Shown here: one piece after another, positions 33,132-42,513 of the stretch
Layout: the number at the start of each line of letters is the position of its first letter
Position numbering within the stretch: the first letter of the stretch is position 1
Assembly (NCBI GenBank): GCA_944389885.1
Contig: CALXNZ010000016.1
Span: 1 to 56,714 of the forward strand
From: an uncultured Opitutales bacterium
GTDB lineage: Bacteria; Verrucomicrobiota; Verrucomicrobiia; Opitutales; Intestinicryptomonadaceae
DNA: 56,714 bases
Direction: 5' to 3'
Program-made: the position numbers and the translations under genes
The notes under the pieces: generated by a model
Database searches by the model: none
What the model saw: only the letters and a program-made list of their open reading frames with translations
What the model was told of the DNA's origin: nothing

Positions 33132-35801
33132 ATGACATCAGCCGAAATTAGAAAAAGTTTTTTGGAATTCTTCGCCGGGAAGTCGCACACGATAGTTCCG
33201 TCGGCCTCTCTAATGCCAACTTCTCCGAACCTGCTGTTCACAAACGCGGGAATGAACCAGTTTGTGCCGTATTTTCTCGGCCAGGAAAAGAGTCCATTCC
33301 TACGCGCAGCCGACACTCAAAAATGCATACGAGCCGGGGGCAAGCACAACGACCTTGAGGACGTTGGATTCGACACATACCACCACACATTTTTCGAGAT
33401 GCTTGGAAATTGGTCCTTTGGCGACTATTTTAAGAAAGAGGCCATAGAGTGGGCGTGGGAACTTCTCACGGACGTGTGGAAATTTCCGAAAGAAAGGCTC
33501 TACGCGACAGTGTATAATCCCGGAGACGGAGATCCCTCGGAATTCGACGCCGAAGCGTATTCGCACTGGGAAAAGATTTTTAAGGATTGCGGACTCGATC
33601 CCGAAACGCACATAAAGAAGTGCGGCAAGAAAGACAACTTCTGGATGATGGGAGAAACAGGACCTTGCGGCCCCTGCTCGGAAATACATATAGATCTAAC
33701 CCCCGCGGGCGACTCGAACGGGACTCTTGTAAATGCCGGTTCGCCATATTGCATAGAGATATGGAATCTTGTATTTATGCAGTTCAACGCGGAGCCAAAC
33801 GGCTCCTATGTTCCCCTGAAGCACAGGAATATAGACACCGGCATGGGGCTTGAACGCGTAGCCGGAATAATGGCCACCACAAAGAACTTTACCGATTTCA
33901 CAAAACTGCCATCTAATTACGACAGCGATCTATTTTCGGATATATTCAAGACTATAACGCACATGTCGGCAAAGACTTATAATGGCACGATTCCCGCGAA
34001 TCCGGCGGATATGTCGGCCCAGGAGCTGACCGACTGCGTGTTCAGAGTGCTCGCCGACCACATAAGGACCCTTTCATTCTCGATAGCCGACGGCATAATG
34101 CCGGGAAACGAAGGTAGAAACTATGTATTGCGCCGCATACTGCGCCGCGCGGTAATGTACGGCAAACGGCTCGGATTAGAATACGGATTTTTTGCGAAGT
34201 TGGCCGCACCACTCATAGAAAAAATGAGCCCGTTCTTCCCGGAGCTCGCAGAACAAAAGAAAGTAATCCTGAAAGTAATAGAGAACGAAGAAAATAGTTT
34301 TGCAAAAACTCTCGACAGGGGCCTGCAAGTTCTCGACGACATCACCGTAAACGAGGGCAGAATTTCCGGAGAACAGGCTTTTATTCTCTACGACACTTAC
34401 GGATTCCCGCTCGATCTGACCCAGTTGATAGCCAGAGAGCGAAATATGCCCGTGGACGTAAAGGGCTTTGAGGTGGAAATGGAGCGCCAGAGGGAGCGCG
34501 CGCGCAACGCCCATAAGAGCGAGATAATAAGCGTCACCGACATAAGCGAAGTGGAGCGTTCAACGCAATTTGTGGGATACCTTCCGGAAAACCTGCGCGA
34601 CTTTAAGACCACAATAAGCGCAATAATAGTCGGCGACGGATACGATTACCTGATATTTCCCCAGACGCCATTCTACGCGGAAAAGGGGGGACAAGTAGGG
34701 GACACGGGATTTGTGGAGATAAACGGGGTGGCCAGGGAGATATTCGACACCAAGATGGATACAGCCGGACATATTCTCCACAAGGTCCGCAAAAATGTAT
34801 TCAAGCCCGACTGCATAAATGCGGAAGTGACATTAAACGTAGATGTGTCGCGCCGCAAAGCCATACAGCGCCACCACTCGGCGACCCATATATTGCATTG
34901 GGCAATGCGCCAAGTTTTAGGCTTCCATGTAAAACAGGCGGGTTCATATGTGGATGCAGAGAGAATGAGATTCGACTTCACGCACTTTGAGGCGCCGTCA
35001 AAAGAACAGCTGCGGGAAATAGAATCGCTCGCAAACAAGAAGATTTTGGAAAATCTGCCCATAAAATGGAGAGAGCTGCCATATCGGGAGGTGCCAAAGA
35101 ACTGCCTGGCGTTCTTCGATGAAAAATATGGAGCGGTAGTTAGAATGGTGGAAATGGGAGATTTCAGCCGTGAACTCTGCGGAGGCACGCACGCCGAAGC
35201 CACCGGAGAGCTCGGCTTGATAAAGATAGTTGCCGAAGGCGCAATTTCAAGCGGGACAAGACGCATAGAGGCAGTGGCCGGAACGGCGGCGCTCGAGAGA
35301 ATCGACGAAGCCCAAAACACCCTGTCCGAAATCGCGCATGCGTTGTCCTGCAAACCTGAGGACACAAAGGCAAGAGTTGAGAAACTCATCTGCGCAAAGT
35401 CCGATATGGAAAAAGAGCTAAAATCATTCAAGCGCCGCGAGGCGGAAAAATCCGCAAAATCCATATCCGACGAGGCAATAATAAAAGACGGGATACCGTG
35501 GATGGTAAAAATAGTCGACGTCGAGAATCCCAATATGATGAGGGAGCTCGCCGTGGGAATAGACCGCGAACGCCCCGGAGGGGTTGTAGTGCTCGGCGGT
35601 AAATTTGCGGAGAAGGCTTCGATTGTGGCGCTGGCAAGCAAGAACGCAATAGACAATGGAATAAGCGCGGGAAATATAATAAAATCCCTTGCCGAAAAGA
35701 TTGGCGGCCGCGGAGGCGGAAAACCGGATTTTGCCCAGGGAGGCGGAAATCCGGAAAACCTAAAAAGGGCCTTTGAGGAGTTCTCTAATTCTTTAAAATA
35801 G
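33132..35801 (+). CDS. alaS: Alanyl-tRNA synthetase
   Basis: This 889-residue protein has all AlaRS parts. The catalytic domain includes FTNAGMNQFVPYFLG, RAADTQKCIRAGGKHNDLEDVG, HHTFFEMLGNWSFGDYFK and ETGPCGPCSEIHID. The editing domain has RHHSATHILHWAM and FSRELCGGTHAEATGELG, providing the His/Cys zinc site. The C-terminal Ala domain ends with a Gly-rich stretch GGRGGGKPDFAQGGG. It charges tRNA-Ala and corrects mischarged Ser/Gly. The start lacks a clear Shine-Dalgarno sequence. smc follows after 24 bp, so cotranscription is likely. Confidence 0.96.
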   Translation: MTSAEIRKSFLEFFAGKSHTIVPSASLMPTSPNLLFTNAGMNQFVPYFLGQEKSPFLRAADTQKCIRAGGKHNDLEDVGFDTYHHTFFEMLGNWSFGDYFKKEAIEWAWELLTDVWKFPKERLYATVYNPGDGDPSEFDAEAYSHWEKIFKDCGLDPETHIKKCGKKDNFWMMGETGPCGPCSEIHIDLTPAGDSNGTLVNAGSPYCIEIWNLVFMQFNAEPNGSYVPLKHRNIDTGMGLERVAGIMATTKNFTDFTKLPSNYDSDLFSDIFKTITHMSAKTYNGTIPANPADMSAQELTDCVFRVLADHIRTLSFSIADGIMPGNEGRNYVLRRILRRAVMYGKRLGLEYGFFAKLAAPLIEKMSPFFPELAEQKKVILKVIENEENSFAKTLDRGLQVLDDITVNEGRISGEQAFILYDTYGFPLDLTQLIARERNMPVDVKGFEVEMERQRERARNAHKSEIISVTDISEVERSTQFVGYLPENLRDFKTTISAIIVGDGYDYLIFPQTPFYAEKGGQVGDTGFVEINGVAREIFDTKMDTAGHILHKVRKNVFKPDCINAEVTLNVDVSRRKAIQRHHSATHILHWAMRQVLGFHVKQAGSYVDAERMRFDFTHFEAPSKEQLREIESLANKKILENLPIKWRELPYREVPKNCLAFFDEKYGAVVRMVEMGDFSRELCGGTHAEATGELGLIKIVAEGAISSGTRRIEAVAGTAALERIDEAQNTLSEIAHALSCKPEDTKARVEKLICAKSDMEKELKSFKRREAEKSAKSISDEAIIKDGIPWMVKIVDVENPNMMRELAVGIDRERPGGVVVLGGKFAEKASIVALASKNAIDNGISAGNIIKSLAEKIGGRGGGKPDFAQGGGNPENLKRAFEEFSNSLK

Positions 35802-35825
35802 CGTTGAACCGCCGGAGAATCGCAG

Positions 35826-38800
35826 ATGTATTTAAAGCAGGTTGTCATAAACGGTTTTAAGAGCTTCGCCGACAGAACTGCCATAGATCTGACGCGGGGA
35901 ATAACCTGTATAGTCGGCCCCAACGGATGCGGCAAAAGCAATATAGTTGACTCGATACGCTGGGTGCTGGGCGAGCAGAGCGCAAAAGCCCTGCGCGGCG
36001 GCAAGATGCAAGACGTAATATTCCAGGGTACAGAGACGAGAAAACCCCTCCAATTCTGCGAAGTGTCCCTGCTCTTTTCCGATTGCGAAGCCCAACTTGG
36101 AACAAATTTTAACGAAGTCGAGATTTCCCGCAAAGTATCTAAAGACGGAGGCAGCGACTACTTTATAAACGGCAAGGCGGCCCGCCTAAAGGATATACAA
36201 AACCTGTTCATGGACACCGGCGTGGGCAGAGTATCCTATTCGTTCATGGTACAAGGGCAGATAGACCAAATACTGTCCTCGAATCCCGGAGAGCGCCGCT
36301 CCATTTTCGAAGAAGCCGCCGGAATAACAAAATACAAGACCCAACGCCGCGAAGCCCTAAACAAGCTCGCATTAGTCGAGCAAAATCTCGCCCGCGCGAC
36401 AGACCGCATGGAGGAGATAGGCAGACAAATAGGCTCCCTCAAGAGGCAGGCCTCAAAGGCGTTGCGCTACAAACGCTTAAGCCATAGGCTGCGCCATCTG
36501 GATCTCTCTCTAAACGCAAAAAACTTCTCTGAGCAAAACTCGGCCCTGCAAAACGACGAGGCAAAATTGCGCGAAATAGAAGGCGAACTTCTCACGCTCT
36601 CCCAAAATCTGGCAAAAGAAGAGGAATCTCTCTCGAGAGTCCGCGGAGAAAGAGGGCGATTGATGGAAGAGCTTGAAAATAAGCGCACGTCGATATCGGA
36701 AATACGCTCCGCGAAAGAACAGGCTGAAAGGAATTCGGAATTCGCCGTTCTAAGGGGAAAAGATCTCGAGGAAAGGCGGGAACAAATTTCAAGAGAACTT
36801 GAATCGCTCTCCGAACAGCTCGCAGCTCTGGAGGGAAAGGCGAAAGGCGACGCCGAAGTAAGGCGCATGCAGGAAGCCCTCGTAGGAGAATCCGACGAGA
36901 TATTTAAGCAGCGAAGCGGAGTTCTGCAAAACATAGAGTCCGATTTGAGGGACGCGGAATCCGCTCTGTCAAGGGCCAGACAGGATACCCTTGTAAACGA
37001 AGGAACCATTACGCGCCTGCGTTCAAATTGCACGACTCTTGAGCTGGAACTTAAGTCGTACCAGGTAAAGCATGCGGCTCTATCGGACTCAATATTCCAG
37101 TTAAAAGAGGAGATGGGGAGCCTTGAAGCGAGGGCATCGGAGTTTACATCGGCGCTTGAATCCGCAAACGAGAGACTCGGCGAGGCGGAAGCGGACGCAT
37201 CGGAAGCTTTGCGCAAAGCGGACGAACTCCGCGCCATGTACCGCAACCAACAAGTTGAAATCCAGCAGATGGACAGGCAGCTTGCAAGCAAGAGCGCAAG
37301 ATTAAGTTTGCTCAACGACTTTCAAACCAGGCTTGAAGGATTTTCAGAAGGCGTTAAGGCGATACTCGGAGGGAAGCTCTCCGAATGCATATCCCCAAAC
37401 ACAGTAAAGATAGTCAGCCAAAATGTTGACGTGGCGGAAGGCTGGACATCCGCGTTTGAAACACTATTGGGTTCCGGCCTGGATGCCATAACTTTAGAAG
37501 ATTCATCAAAACTTTCCTCGGTGGTTGATGGATTGAGGAGCAAAGTGCTCGGCAACGCGTGTTTCCAACTAAAGAGCTCAAACTTCTCGAGCGACACAAG
37601 CGCACAAATCCCCGAAGGCGTTTACAGAGGAAGCGATATAGTAAAAACCGAAATTGCAGAGCTCGAGGAATTCGCCTCAAATCTCGTCGCGGGCTGCTAC
37701 TTTTGCGAAGACATAACCGTTTTTGCGCGTTTTGCATCGGAAAATCCAAGTTTCAGGTTTGTCGCCGCCGTGGACAAGAACGGATGCATGATGGATCCGC
37801 GCGGGCTGGTGTTCGTATCGGACTCGCAGAAGCGGGACACGGAGTCGAGTTTTATTCTTCGGGGCCGCGAAATAAAACGGCTCAAGGAGGAAATAGAGAA
37901 GGACAACGACACTCTCACATCGCTCAACGAACGCGCAATGCAGATTCAGTCCGATCTGGATTCTGCGGAGGGCGAGATTGAAAACCGTAAAAATACCGCC
38001 GCCGAAATCAAGCGGGAAATAGCCTCAATAAACGCCCAAAGCGCGGCGGCAAATTCGGTATTGGGAGAGAAACGCTCCGACCTCGAAAAGAAATCGGCGT
38101 CCATGTCGGAAATGGAAAATTCGCGTTTTGAAGCGCAGGACAAACTCGATTCCGCCCAGAACGAGTTAAAATCCGCCGAGGAAACGGTTGCCGAATCGCG
38201 CAAGATTTCCGAAGAAAAAGAGAGGCTAATCTCCGAATTGCGCGAGGCAAAAGATAGAGAATACGCCCAGCTGTCGGAGGCCAGGCTCGACCTTGCGGAA
38301 AAGAGAGCCAGACTCGAGAGCCTGGAGCGCGGACTCGGCGCTATAATGGAACAGCAGCAGGAAACGCGCACCCTCATAGAGCGCCGCACGATAGAAAGAG
38401 CCTCAATAGCCGAACAAACCAGCAAGCTCGCCGAAGAAAACAAGTCGGAACTCGACAGGGCGGCCTCGCTATCGAAAGAAATGGACGAGGCAATAGCGTC
38501 CGCCGATGAAATCAAAGCAAAGCTGGCGGAAGCGGACGAACTTGTGGAGCGTTCGGAGCAAGCGATGTCATCCGTGCGCGAGGCCCACATGCGGCAAAAC
38601 TCAATAAAAAATTCCTACGATATAAACATAGCCAAAATACGCTCCAAGTTGGATTACATATCGGAGAGAGTGCTCGCCGAATACGAGACGCAAATTTCCG
38701 ACGTGGACTGGAAGAGGGAAATGTGGAGCGCCGACGAAAAGTTTGAAGTCAAAGTGAAGCTCGACGACCTTGAGGACGGAGAGCCCGAAGTGAGAGCAAA

Positions 38801-39551
38801 ACACGACAGGGGCGAACCCACCGACGAGGATTTTGCCGCGATGGATTCTATAGATTTTGGAGCAATCGCCGAAGAAATAAAAGACTTGCGCGACAGAATA
38901 AACGCAATGGGAGCCGTAAATCTCGTAGCCATAGAGGAGTATTCTGAACTGAAAGAGCGCTACGATTTTCTAAAATCCCAAACCGACGACCTTTGGAATT
39001 CAAAGAACGCGCTTGTAGCGGATATAGACGAGATAAATTTGACCTCGCAAAAATTATTTGCCGAAACCTTTGAGCAGATACGCAAGAACTTTGCGTTTAC
39101 ATTCCAAAAGATTTTCGGAGGAGGCACGGCGGATCTCAAATTGGTGGAGGCCGAAGACGTGCTCGACAGCGGCGTGGAAATAGTGGCGCGTCCTCCGGGA
39201 ACCGTTCTGAAGAGCCTGTCGCTTCTATCCGGCGGGCAAAGGACTATGACGGCGGTGTCGCTGCTGTTTGCAATATACATGGTAAAGCCGAGCCCATTCT
39301 GCGTGCTCGACGAGCTCGACGCTCCGCTCGACGACGCGAACATAGGCCGCTATACAGACATGTTGAAGGAATTTACGCGGTACTCGCAATTTCTGGTAAT
39401 ATCGCACAACAAGCGCACGGTGTCCGCGGCGCAGACGATTTACGGGGTGACCATGCAGGAGCGCGGAGTGACGCGCCTGATATCAATGCGGTTTAACAAT
39501 AAGAACACGCCGGATATCGCGTCGGATTACGACACTCCCCCGGCGTCTTAA
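35826..39551 (+). CDS. smc: Chromosome segregation protein SMC
   Basis: This 1241-residue protein has the SMC layout: Walker A GPNGCGKS at residues 31-38, a long coiled coil rich in Glu, Lys, Ala and Ser (about 170-500), a globular hinge (about 510-660, with GKLSECI and FETLLGSGLDAITLED), a second coiled coil, and a C-terminal head with the signature LSLLSGGQRTM and Walker B FCVLDELDAPLDD. SMC forms ring dimers with ScpAB that compact and separate chromosomes. GGAG lies 8-10 nt before the ATG. No scpA or scpB is nearby. The high Ser/Glu/Arg content generates long antisense frames that are not genes. Confidence 0.96.
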   Translation: MYLKQVVINGFKSFADRTAIDLTRGITCIVGPNGCGKSNIVDSIRWVLGEQSAKALRGGKMQDVIFQGTETRKPLQFCEVSLLFSDCEAQLGTNFNEVEISRKVSKDGGSDYFINGKAARLKDIQNLFMDTGVGRVSYSFMVQGQIDQILSSNPGERRSIFEEAAGITKYKTQRREALNKLALVEQNLARATDRMEEIGRQIGSLKRQASKALRYKRLSHRLRHLDLSLNAKNFSEQNSALQNDEAKLREIEGELLTLSQNLAKEEESLSRVRGERGRLMEELENKRTSISEIRSAKEQAERNSEFAVLRGKDLEERREQISRELESLSEQLAALEGKAKGDAEVRRMQEALVGESDEIFKQRSGVLQNIESDLRDAESALSRARQDTLVNEGTITRLRSNCTTLELELKSYQVKHAALSDSIFQLKEEMGSLEARASEFTSALESANERLGEAEADASEALRKADELRAMYRNQQVEIQQMDRQLASKSARLSLLNDFQTRLEGFSEGVKAILGGKLSECISPNTVKIVSQNVDVAEGWTSAFETLLGSGLDAITLEDSSKLSSVVDGLRSKVLGNACFQLKSSNFSSDTSAQIPEGVYRGSDIVKTEIAELEEFASNLVAGCYFCEDITVFARFASENPSFRFVAAVDKNGCMMDPRGLVFVSDSQKRDTESSFILRGREIKRLKEEIEKDNDTLTSLNERAMQIQSDLDSAEGEIENRKNTAAEIKREIASINAQSAAANSVLGEKRSDLEKKSASMSEMENSRFEAQDKLDSAQNELKSAEETVAESRKISEEKERLISELREAKDREYAQLSEARLDLAEKRARLESLERGLGAIMEQQQETRTLIERRTIERASIAEQTSKLAEENKSELDRAASLSKEMDEAIASADEIKAKLAEADELVERSEQAMSSVREAHMRQNSIKNSYDINIAKIRSKLDYISERVLAEYETQISDVDWKREMWSADEKFEVKVKLDDLEDGEPEVRAKHDRGEPTDEDFAAMDSIDFGAIAEEIKDLRDRINAMGAVNLVAIEEYSELKERYDFLKSQTDDLWNSKNALVADIDEINLTSQKLFAETFEQIRKNFAFTFQKIFGGGTADLKLVEAEDVLDSGVEIVARPPGTVLKSLSLLSGGQRTMTAVSLLFAIYMVKPSPFCVLDELDAPLDDANIGRYTDMLKEFTRYSQFLVISHNKRTVSAAQTIYGVTMQERGVTRLISMRFNNKNTPDIASDYDTPPAS

Positions 39552-39559
39552 GCGGCGCA

Positions 39560-40234
39560 TTATTTTTTTACAATTCCGTTTTTGACAAGCCAATCCGCGA
39601 GGAATTCAGCCATAAGCTTTGCTCCCTGCACATTTGGGTGCACGCAATCCGGCAGAAGCGTCTGCTTGTCTATAAACAGGCTGTAGAAATCTATTGTGCG
39701 CAACTTGCGTTTTTTGGCTATTTTTTCAATTATAGGAGTGACTTCCTTGCGGAGTATATTCCCGTCTATACTTTTTGGATCATCGACCCTAAAGCACGGC
39801 AGGGGAATTCCGAGTATTATTTCTGGCTTGGAATCCAGCGAGGCGAAAGAGTCGATAATCGCATTGTAATCGCGCTCAAAGTCCTCTTTATATACCCAAT
39901 TCCTCGGATTTCCATCATTGGCGCCAAGCAAGATAATAACCACGTCCGGCTTAAAATCCAAAGCTTGGGCATAACACTTCTGCTTCATATAGGGGCGGAA
40001 CCCCTTATTGGTGACATTTGAGCCGCGCAAACTGCAATTTTTTATTGTGCAAGAATCGCCCAAAATATCCGCCAGTTGAGCAGGATAGCAGAGCTTTTCC
40101 CTCTGCTTTTCGGGAATCCCTATCCCCTGGCTTATGCTGTCTCCGACAATCGCTATCTTAGGGGAGTCGGCAAAGACAATATTGCAGAATAGCGCCGCAA
40201 CAAGCGCGTATAAAACATATAAATTCTTTTTCAT
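39560..40234 (-). CDS. Secreted GDSL/SGNH-family esterase (copy 1)
   Basis: This 224-residue protein has a signal peptide (about residues 1-22) and SGNH-hydrolase blocks: IAIVGDSISQGIGI (block I serine), the block II glycine in LRGSN, LLGANDGNPRNW (block III Asn) and DCVHPNVQGAKLMAE (block V Asp-x-x-His). Such enzymes deacetylate or de-esterify polysaccharides or lipids outside the cytoplasm. It starts 2 bp after the stop of a homologous gene on the same strand, so the two form a tandem pair. Its stop is 8 bp from the converging smc stop. Confidence 0.87.
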   Translation of the reverse strand: MKKNLYVLYALVAALFCNIVFADSPKIAIVGDSISQGIGIPEKQREKLCYPAQLADILGDSCTIKNCSLRGSNVTNKGFRPYMKQKCYAQALDFKPDVVIILLGANDGNPRNWVYKEDFERDYNAIIDSFASLDSKPEIILGIPLPCFRVDDPKSIDGNILRKEVTPIIEKIAKKRKLRTIDFYSLFIDKQTLLPDCVHPNVQGAKLMAEFLADWLVKNGIVKK

Positions 40235-40236
40235 AT

Positions 40237-40899
40237 TTATTTCTTATTCTTGGTTATGGCGGCGGCCACTGCTTCAGCTATAATTTTGGCTCCGGCCTCG
40301 TTGGGATGAATCTTATCGGGGAAAAGCTGGGGTTTATCGGCGAGGGCGGAAAACAAGTCTATAACGACCAAGCCGTTATCCGCGGCGATTTTATCTATAA
40401 TGGGCAGGACGCCCTCTTTCACGATCTCCCCGCGTATGGAATTGCCGCCCGACTGGTACGCCGGAACTGGCCGGCACAGGAATACTCGCGGATGCGAAGG
40501 AAGACCTTGAAAGCTTTTTATGATAGAGGAAAGATCGCGTTCAAAATCCTCCTTAAAGCGCCAATTAAAGGGTTTAGTGTCGTTGGTCCCGAGTTTTATA
40601 ATTACTATATCTGGATTAAACGCCAGCGCCGACTTGTATGCTGGGGTAGATACATATGGGTAATCGCCTTTTGACAAGGCGGTGGTTCCGTTTACACCGA
40701 AATTTCTGACCTCAAAAGTCTTGCCGAGAATTTTTCCGAGCTGCGCAGGATATGAGTCAGCATCTCTATTTACGATTCTTGCGCCGTAGGTTATGCTGTC
40801 TCCCACACAGGCAACCCTGACCGCTTCAGCCGCAAAAGACGCCGAACATATAAACGCCGCAGCAACAGCGCAAATTGCAAAAAATTTTGAACTAACCAT
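40237..40899 (-). CDS. Secreted GDSL/SGNH-family esterase (copy 2)
   Basis: This 220-residue protein has a signal peptide ending near SASFAAEA and the SGNH blocks VACVGDSITYGARI, FGVNGTTAL, IKLGTNDTKPFNW and DKIHPNEAGAKIIAEA. It shares order and spacing of motifs, including RFKEDFERD, with the gene at 39560, and most likely arose with it by tandem duplication. It is the first gene of the pair. A sialate O-acetylesterase or acetylxylan-esterase role is possible but cannot be fixed from sequence. Confidence 0.87.
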   Translation of the reverse strand: MVSSKFFAICAVAAAFICSASFAAEAVRVACVGDSITYGARIVNRDADSYPAQLGKILGKTFEVRNFGVNGTTALSKGDYPYVSTPAYKSALAFNPDIVIIKLGTNDTKPFNWRFKEDFERDLSSIIKSFQGLPSHPRVFLCRPVPAYQSGGNSIRGEIVKEGVLPIIDKIAADNGLVVIDLFSALADKPQLFPDKIHPNEAGAKIIAEAVAAAITKNKK

Positions 40900-41030
40900 A
40901 CATCAAAAAAATACCTCCATTTACATTTACATTCAACAAAAAAAATTGCATTTAAATTATTGCATTTATATTGGCCAGAGAGAGATTCTTTATTGCCCAA
41001 AAAAGAAAAAAATGTTTAATTTGCCAAATT

Positions 41031-41786
41031 ATGAGAGCCGACGAACTCCTTGTATTAAGAGGCATGGCCGAGAGCCGCTCAAAAGCCAGAGCAATCATAG
41101 AGGAGCGAAAACTGATATGCGACGGCAAGATTGTGGACAAGCCCTCCCGCAAACTTGACGAAAACTCAAAATTGGAAATCGCCGCGGATGCCGCAGCCTT
41201 AAAGTATGTATCAAGAGCCGGCCTAAAGCTCGAGGGATTCCTAAAGAAGTTCCCGGTCAATCTCTGCGGAGCGCACATTCTGGACGCCGGAGCATCAACC
41301 GGTGGTTTTACCGATTGCGCGCTTAGCTTTGGGGCGGCAAGCGCATGCTGCGTTGACGTAGGCAGAGGGCAGCTTCACGAAAAAATAGCGTCGAATCCCC
41401 GCGTTAAAAACATGGAAAAAACCGATGTCAGATCCCTATCTCCCGAAACCTTCGACGGAAATCTCTTCGATTTCATATGCGCGGATTTGTCGTTTATCTC
41501 GCTCGAGAAAGTATTTGATAAGCTTTGGAGCCTCTTAAAATGCGGCGGGCAAATCGTCTGCCTTGTAAAGCCGCAGTTTGAGAGTTCGCCTGAGCAAATG
41601 CGCAAATCAGGCGGCATAATAAAGGACGAAAAGCTCAGGCTGGCGGCTCTTGAAAAGATAAAAACTTACGTCTCCAATTTCAGCGACGCCGAACCGATAG
41701 GAGAAATGGAATCTCCAATATCTGGCCAAGACGGAAACGTCGAATTTTTAATAGGATTCCTCAAAAATCCAGGCGGCAAAAAATAG
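41031..41786 (+). CDS. tlyA: TlyA family rRNA 2'-O-methyltransferase
   Basis: The ATG at 41031 gives a 251-residue protein and places the S4 RNA-binding domain (MRADELLVLRGMAESRSKARAIIEERKLICDGKIV) at the very start, as in TlyA; a TTG 60 nt upstream is less likely. The FtsJ-like Rossmann domain follows with ILDAGASTGGFTDCAL (SAM loop), FDFICADLSFISLEKV and LVKPQFE. TlyA proteins methylate ribose in 16S and 23S rRNA; those from several bacteria are also called hemolysins. Convergent with queC, 5 bp apart. Confidence 0.88.
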   Translation: MRADELLVLRGMAESRSKARAIIEERKLICDGKIVDKPSRKLDENSKLEIAADAAALKYVSRAGLKLEGFLKKFPVNLCGAHILDAGASTGGFTDCALSFGAASACCVDVGRGQLHEKIASNPRVKNMEKTDVRSLSPETFDGNLFDFICADLSFISLEKVFDKLWSLLKCGGQIVCLVKPQFESSPEQMRKSGGIIKDEKLRLAALEKIKTYVSNFSDAEPIGEMESPISGQDGNVEFLIGFLKNPGGKK

Positions 41787-41791
41787 CGGAG

Positions 41792-42445
41792 CTAAATTTC
41801 ATATTCGGTTGGATCGCATACTCCAGCCGAGGCAAAAGCCTGCCTTCTTTCGACGCATGTACCGCACTTGCCGCAGTGGATATCCCCTCCTTTATAACAC
41901 GACCAGGTCTTTGAGAAATCGACTCCCAAACGAGCCCCTTCAAGCACAATGTCGGCCTTTGAAAAATTCAGGAACGGCGCCTCGAGGCGGATCGGCGAAT
42001 AGTCGCAAATCTTGAGGACCTCCGCCAAGGCTTTGACAAAATCCGGGCGGCAATCCGGATATATTGCATGATCGCCGCCATGGGCGGCATAGGCGACAGA
42101 ATCGCAGCCAAGAGATATAGCGCGGGCGGCGGCCACCGCAATCATAATCATATTGCGATTCGGCACAACCGTAGCCTTCATTCCCGCCTCATTGTAAGAG
42201 CCCTCGGGCATGCTCGACGATTTCGACATTAGAGAGCTGTCTCCGAAAATCCCCGAAATAGAAGACAGGTCAACATCGAAGAAAGGAATATTGAGCTTAG
42301 AGCAGTTCCAACGGGCCATTTCGAGCTCCTTAATGTGCCTTTGTCCGTAATTTATGCCAACAGCCGCGTCCGCGCGACTCTCCGCCGCATATTTGTACAA
42401 CATGACGGTGGAATCCAATCCTCCGGAATAAACTAAGAGCGCCAT
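41792..42445 (-). CDS. queC: 7-cyano-7-deazaguanine synthase QueC
   Basis: This 217-residue protein converts 7-carboxy-7-deazaguanine to preQ0 in queuosine synthesis. The PP-loop SGGLDST is at residues 7-13, followed by INYGQRHIKE, VVPNRNMIMIAVAAARA, AAHGGDHAIYPDCRPDF and the zinc site CYKGGDIHCGKCGTCVERRQAF. No other que genes and no preQ1 riboswitch were recognised around it. Confidence 0.94.
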   Translation of the reverse strand: MALLVYSGGLDSTVMLYKYAAESRADAAVGINYGQRHIKELEMARWNCSKLNIPFFDVDLSSISGIFGDSSLMSKSSSMPEGSYNEAGMKATVVPNRNMIMIAVAAARAISLGCDSVAYAAHGGDHAIYPDCRPDFVKALAEVLKICDYSPIRLEAPFLNFSKADIVLEGARLGVDFSKTWSCYKGGDIHCGKCGTCVERRQAFASAGVCDPTEYEI

Positions 42446-42513
42446 ATAATTTTTATAATTTATATTTGCATTAGAGCTCTATTTTTGACAGTTTCAACGC
42501 CAAATTTATATTT

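Noticed and set aside
34673-36133. A 486-codon open frame on the minus strand across alaS and smc
   Set aside because: It is antisense to two certain genes, spans their junction, and encodes Ser/Ala/Arg-rich low-complexity text without a recognisable domain. It follows from the codon bias of alaS and smc.
36467-38590. Several long minus-strand frames inside smc
   Set aside because: They are mirror images of the Glu/Ser-rich coiled coil, with serine runs and no domain.
40971-41030. A longer TTG start for the TlyA-like gene
   Set aside because: The S4 domain of the family begins at the ATG at 41031, and the extra 20 residues are not family-like.
41792-42513. A preQ1 riboswitch upstream of queC
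   Set aside because: The gap at 42446-42513 is too short and shows no preQ1-type pseudoknot motif.
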